A stretch of 64,000 nucleotides of DNA from Haloglycomyces albus DSM 45210 (GTDB lineage: Bacteria; Actinomycetota; Actinomycetes; Mycobacteriales; Micromonosporaceae), in assembly GCF_000527155.1 (NCBI RefSeq), contig NZ_AZUQ01000001.1, forward strand, positions 2,477,615 through 2,541,614. The letters are read 5' to 3'. A program made the translations under genes and the position numbers. Under the pieces are notes generated by a model that was not told the origin of the DNA, did no database searches, and saw only the letters and a list, made by a program, of their open reading frames with translations. Position 1 is the first letter of the stretch. Every line of letters begins with the position of its first letter. Below are positions 62,048-64,000 of the stretch, one piece after another.

Positions 62048-62280
62048 GTGCGCGGTGGAATACTCGAGCCCGATGTAAGCCGCCCGCGCAATATCAGTAA
62101 ACTGTATCCGGGCAACTGCGATAGCCAAGCAACCGCCTACGCCGCAGGGCTTGCGGTGTCAGCCTGTGGAGACCTCGCCGCCGGGCGGTCGACGAATCAG
62201 GAACCAATGGCCCCGCGAGGGGACCATGCCAACCTTCGGGTTGGAATCCCCCGGATTTATCCGTGGGGAGGAGGTCAATG
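62048..62280 (+). mobile_element. Eroded TnpB end with IS605-like right end (omega RNA-like)
   Basis: A short frame contains AYAAGLAVSACGD (about 62130-62170), the common TnpB C-terminal ending, immediately followed by CCTGTGGAGACC-type sequence. The end GGAATCCCCC then ATTTATCCGTGGGGAGGAGG and TCAAT is a hairpin typical of IS200/IS605 right ends and the 3' part of omega RNA. No catalytic part of TnpB and no tnpA are present, so this is a relic. The base of the hairpin is also repeated at 62014-62031. Confidence 0.55.
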
Positions 62281-62463
62281 ATCCGGGGTATTGGACATGG
62301 GATCGTCGGCGCTTACTGGGTTCCGGAAGAAAGGGGACACTTCGACGTGTCTTGGCGAGGTCGTTCGTATTCCGGTCACCCAGGTGCCTTTTTAGGTGGC
62401 CTTGACCGGTTAGTTTGCTTGAAGGGTGGTGTGCGCGAGGGTCGGACATGCCCCTCGACGGCG

Positions 62464-63480
62464 TCAGTATGGGCGGAACGATGCGGTGGGCGGCGCCGCG
62501 GGTACGATCCAGTTCGTCTGTGCTCCGTGACGTAATTGTGAACCTTTGTGACGTCGACGGGAGGCCACGAGATGGGACGCGGCCTGTTCCCAATCCGGGT
62601 AGGCGAATCCAATTCCGTCATCCGACAGCCGACCCGGCACGACCCGACGACTTTTCAACAGCAGTTCGGTATCCGACCTGAGCACCCACGCAGCGACTTC
62701 GGTCATCCACTTGGCCGCGGGAAGTCCGATCGGCATTTTCCAAGCACGGCGCAGTATCCGCATGAAGTCGCGCTGAGGAATCGGATTCGGCGAAGCGAGA
62801 TTGACGGGCCCACTAATCACGTTGTCCAAGAGGTGTTTGACGGCAGCGACGAAATCATCACCGTGAATCCAGGAAATATACTGCCGCCCACCTGCGACCG
62901 AACCGCCCAGTCCCAGGCGGGATATCCACGATAGCCAATCGAAAATGCTGCCCTGATCGGGAGACATCACCATGGCAGCACGCAAGGCCACTTTTCGGGT
63001 CCGTGGGGTGTCGGCCGCCTTCTGTGTCGCCTCCCATTCCCGGGCAATACGGACGCTGAACTTCCAATAATCCGGTACATCCGGTTCGCGACCGCCCAAC
63101 GTTCCAGCCTCATCATGCGGGGATTCGAAGGTGTGCGCATATATCGTTGCAGTACTCATTTGCAACCACACCGCGGGTGGAGTCGGGGACTGTGCGATAG
63201 CGTCCCCCACGATGCGAGCACTATCGGTCCGCGATCGCATCATATCTCTGAGATTTTCGTCGGTATAGCGACACGAAACGCTCTTTCCGGCGAGGTTGAC
63301 AACCGCATCGGCGGTCTCGATACTGCGGGGCCAATCTCCGAAGGTTCGGCCGTCCCAATGAACTTCGTTGGGACGTTTCGGATTGCGGGTAAGTATGGTG
63401 ACCGTGTGGCCGTCGGACGTGAGGTGACGTTCGAGGAGTCGGCCCACGTGTCCGCTACCGCCGGGGAGAACGATGTGCAT
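62464..63480 (-). CDS. TIGR01777-type NAD-dependent epimerase
   Basis: A 338-residue SDR protein. The nucleotide-binding start is MHIVLPGGSGHVGRLLERHL, then WDGRTFGDWPRSIETADAVV and NLAGKSVSCRYTDENLRDMM, which is distinctive for the TIGR01777 (YfcH-like) family. The C-terminal domain PAAKWMTEVAAWVLRSDTEL and LLKSRRVVPGRL is also typical. Its substrate is not known. The ATG at 63480 sits at the fold's first strand; a start at 63498 is possible. Chromosomal, outside the element. Confidence 0.82.
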   Translation of the reverse strand: MHIVLPGGSGHVGRLLERHLTSDGHTVTILTRNPKRPNEVHWDGRTFGDWPRSIETADAVVNLAGKSVSCRYTDENLRDMMRSRTDSARIVGDAIAQSPTPPAVWLQMSTATIYAHTFESPHDEAGTLGGREPDVPDYWKFSVRIAREWEATQKAADTPRTRKVALRAAMVMSPDQGSIFDWLSWISRLGLGGSVAGGRQYISWIHGDDFVAAVKHLLDNVISGPVNLASPNPIPQRDFMRILRRAWKMPIGLPAAKWMTEVAAWVLRSDTELLLKSRRVVPGRLSDDGIGFAYPDWEQAASHLVASRRRHKGSQLRHGAQTNWIVPAAPPTASFRPY

Positions 63481-63660
63481 GCGATTAACTATAGCCATTT
63501 GTTTGAACAGGTCACAGGGTGGACGTGTGGAAACTTTGAGGAGAGTAATTAGGTACAAACGCCTAGGTGTTCGTCTGGTGGGCTCCGGCAATGGATTACG
63601 CTCAGGGCGCCCGTTGAACTATGCGGCCATGGTCCAGCGTGAAACCCTGAAGGAGCCTCT

Positions 63661-64000
63661 TTGATCACCAACGATCACATTGCCGAAACGACGTACCGGT
63701 ATCTTGAGAGTTACCCCGATGACAAGGAGGAACTGCAGCCGTTCCTTGACATCGTTGACGGTACCGAATCAGTAGCGACGCGCTCGCGGTTGGCCGGGCA
63801 CGCGACGGCCAGCGGCTTCGTGTTGGACGACGCCGGTCGAGTTCTTCATATCGAACATCGTGCTTTGGGAAGGCTGCTTCAGCCTGGGGGTCACATCGAG
63901 CCGAAGACCGATGAAACCTTGATCGGGGCCGCTCGTCGCGAGGTTGCCGAGGAGACCGGACTCGAGGCGATCGCACCGTTCGATGGTATAGAAACGCCTG
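63661..64000 (+). CDS. Nudix hydrolase, 3' end beyond the window
   Basis: An open frame from TTG 63661 to the window edge (113 codons). AAGGAG (63650-63655) is 5 bases before the TTG, which decides the start. The Nudix box is GGHIEPKTDETLIGAARREV then AEETGLE. The N-terminal part (YRYLESYPDDKEELQPFLDI) is longer than in small Nudix proteins. Substrate unknown. No other start codon with a ribosome site is seen. Confidence 0.78.
   Translation, partial: MITNDHIAETTYRYLESYPDDKEELQPFLDIVDGTESVATRSRLAGHATASGFVLDDAGRVLHIEHRALGRLLQPGGHIEPKTDETLIGAARREVAEETGLEAIAPFDGIETP

Noticed and set aside
62014-62268. A mini CRISPR array from the two GGATTTATCCGTGGGG copies
   Set aside because: Only two copies 237 bases apart, and one lies in an IS605-like right end.

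Overview
The window is DNA from an actinobacterium. The evidence is the gene content: an SCO6880-type conjugation gene, a MobF relaxase fused to a helicase, a DUF4192 protein, XRE regulators with long C-terminal repeat regions, and a Tat-exported Ag85-like esterase. Codon use favours G/C but less strongly than in Streptomyces. A Glycomycetaceae-like host is possible but is only a guess.

Most of the window appears to be one integrative and conjugative element (ICE). Its right end is at 58342-60000: a tyrosine integrase, then the last ~33 bases of a tRNA-Pro gene (including CCA), which is the usual mark of integration into a tRNA 3' end. No intact tRNA-Pro is seen further left, so the left end is probably outside the window and everything from 1 to about 59967 may be element DNA. 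From 60001 on the genes look chromosomal: an esterase, an eroded TnpB/IS605-like right end, an epimerase and a Nudix hydrolase.

Layout. 1-6560: a plus-strand operon of a zinc dehydrogenase (start missing), a TrpRS-like protein, an RlmN/Cfr-like radical SAM enzyme without the usual N-terminal domain, a TyrRS, an XRE regulator and a methyltransferase. 7068-10812: a Gabija-type defence pair (OLD nuclease plus UvrD helicase) preceded by a translationally coupled 43-codon ORF. 11375-25129: maintenance and mobilisation genes (relaxase, SSB, DUF4192, XRE repressor facing an AlpA-like regulator, ParB-like protein), separated by unusually long hairpins. 25810-38728: a complete type I-E CRISPR-Cas locus (cas3, cse1, cse2, cas7, cas5, cas6, cas1, cas2) with two arrays of 38 and 11 repeats, split by remains of a recombinase and an IS3-type transposase. 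38696-42219: a toxin-immunity locus whose toxin gene carries one in-frame TGA, then a Nudix gene and an XRE regulator. 42562-56809: small membrane and zinc-binding proteins followed by the type IV secretion genes (cell-wall hydrolase, pilin-like, VirB8-like, VirB6-like, SCO6880-like, VirB4-like, coupling protein). 56903-59799: a DUF932 gene and the integrase.

The element therefore joins a transfer machine with at least two antiphage systems and a possible tRNA-linked biosynthesis or resistance cluster. The less obvious points are: the conserved CRISPR leader lies inside the 3' end of cas2; the WXG-like ORF and the polymorphic toxin domain form one reading frame broken by a single TGA; and several intergenic gaps contain 16-23 bp near-perfect stems.
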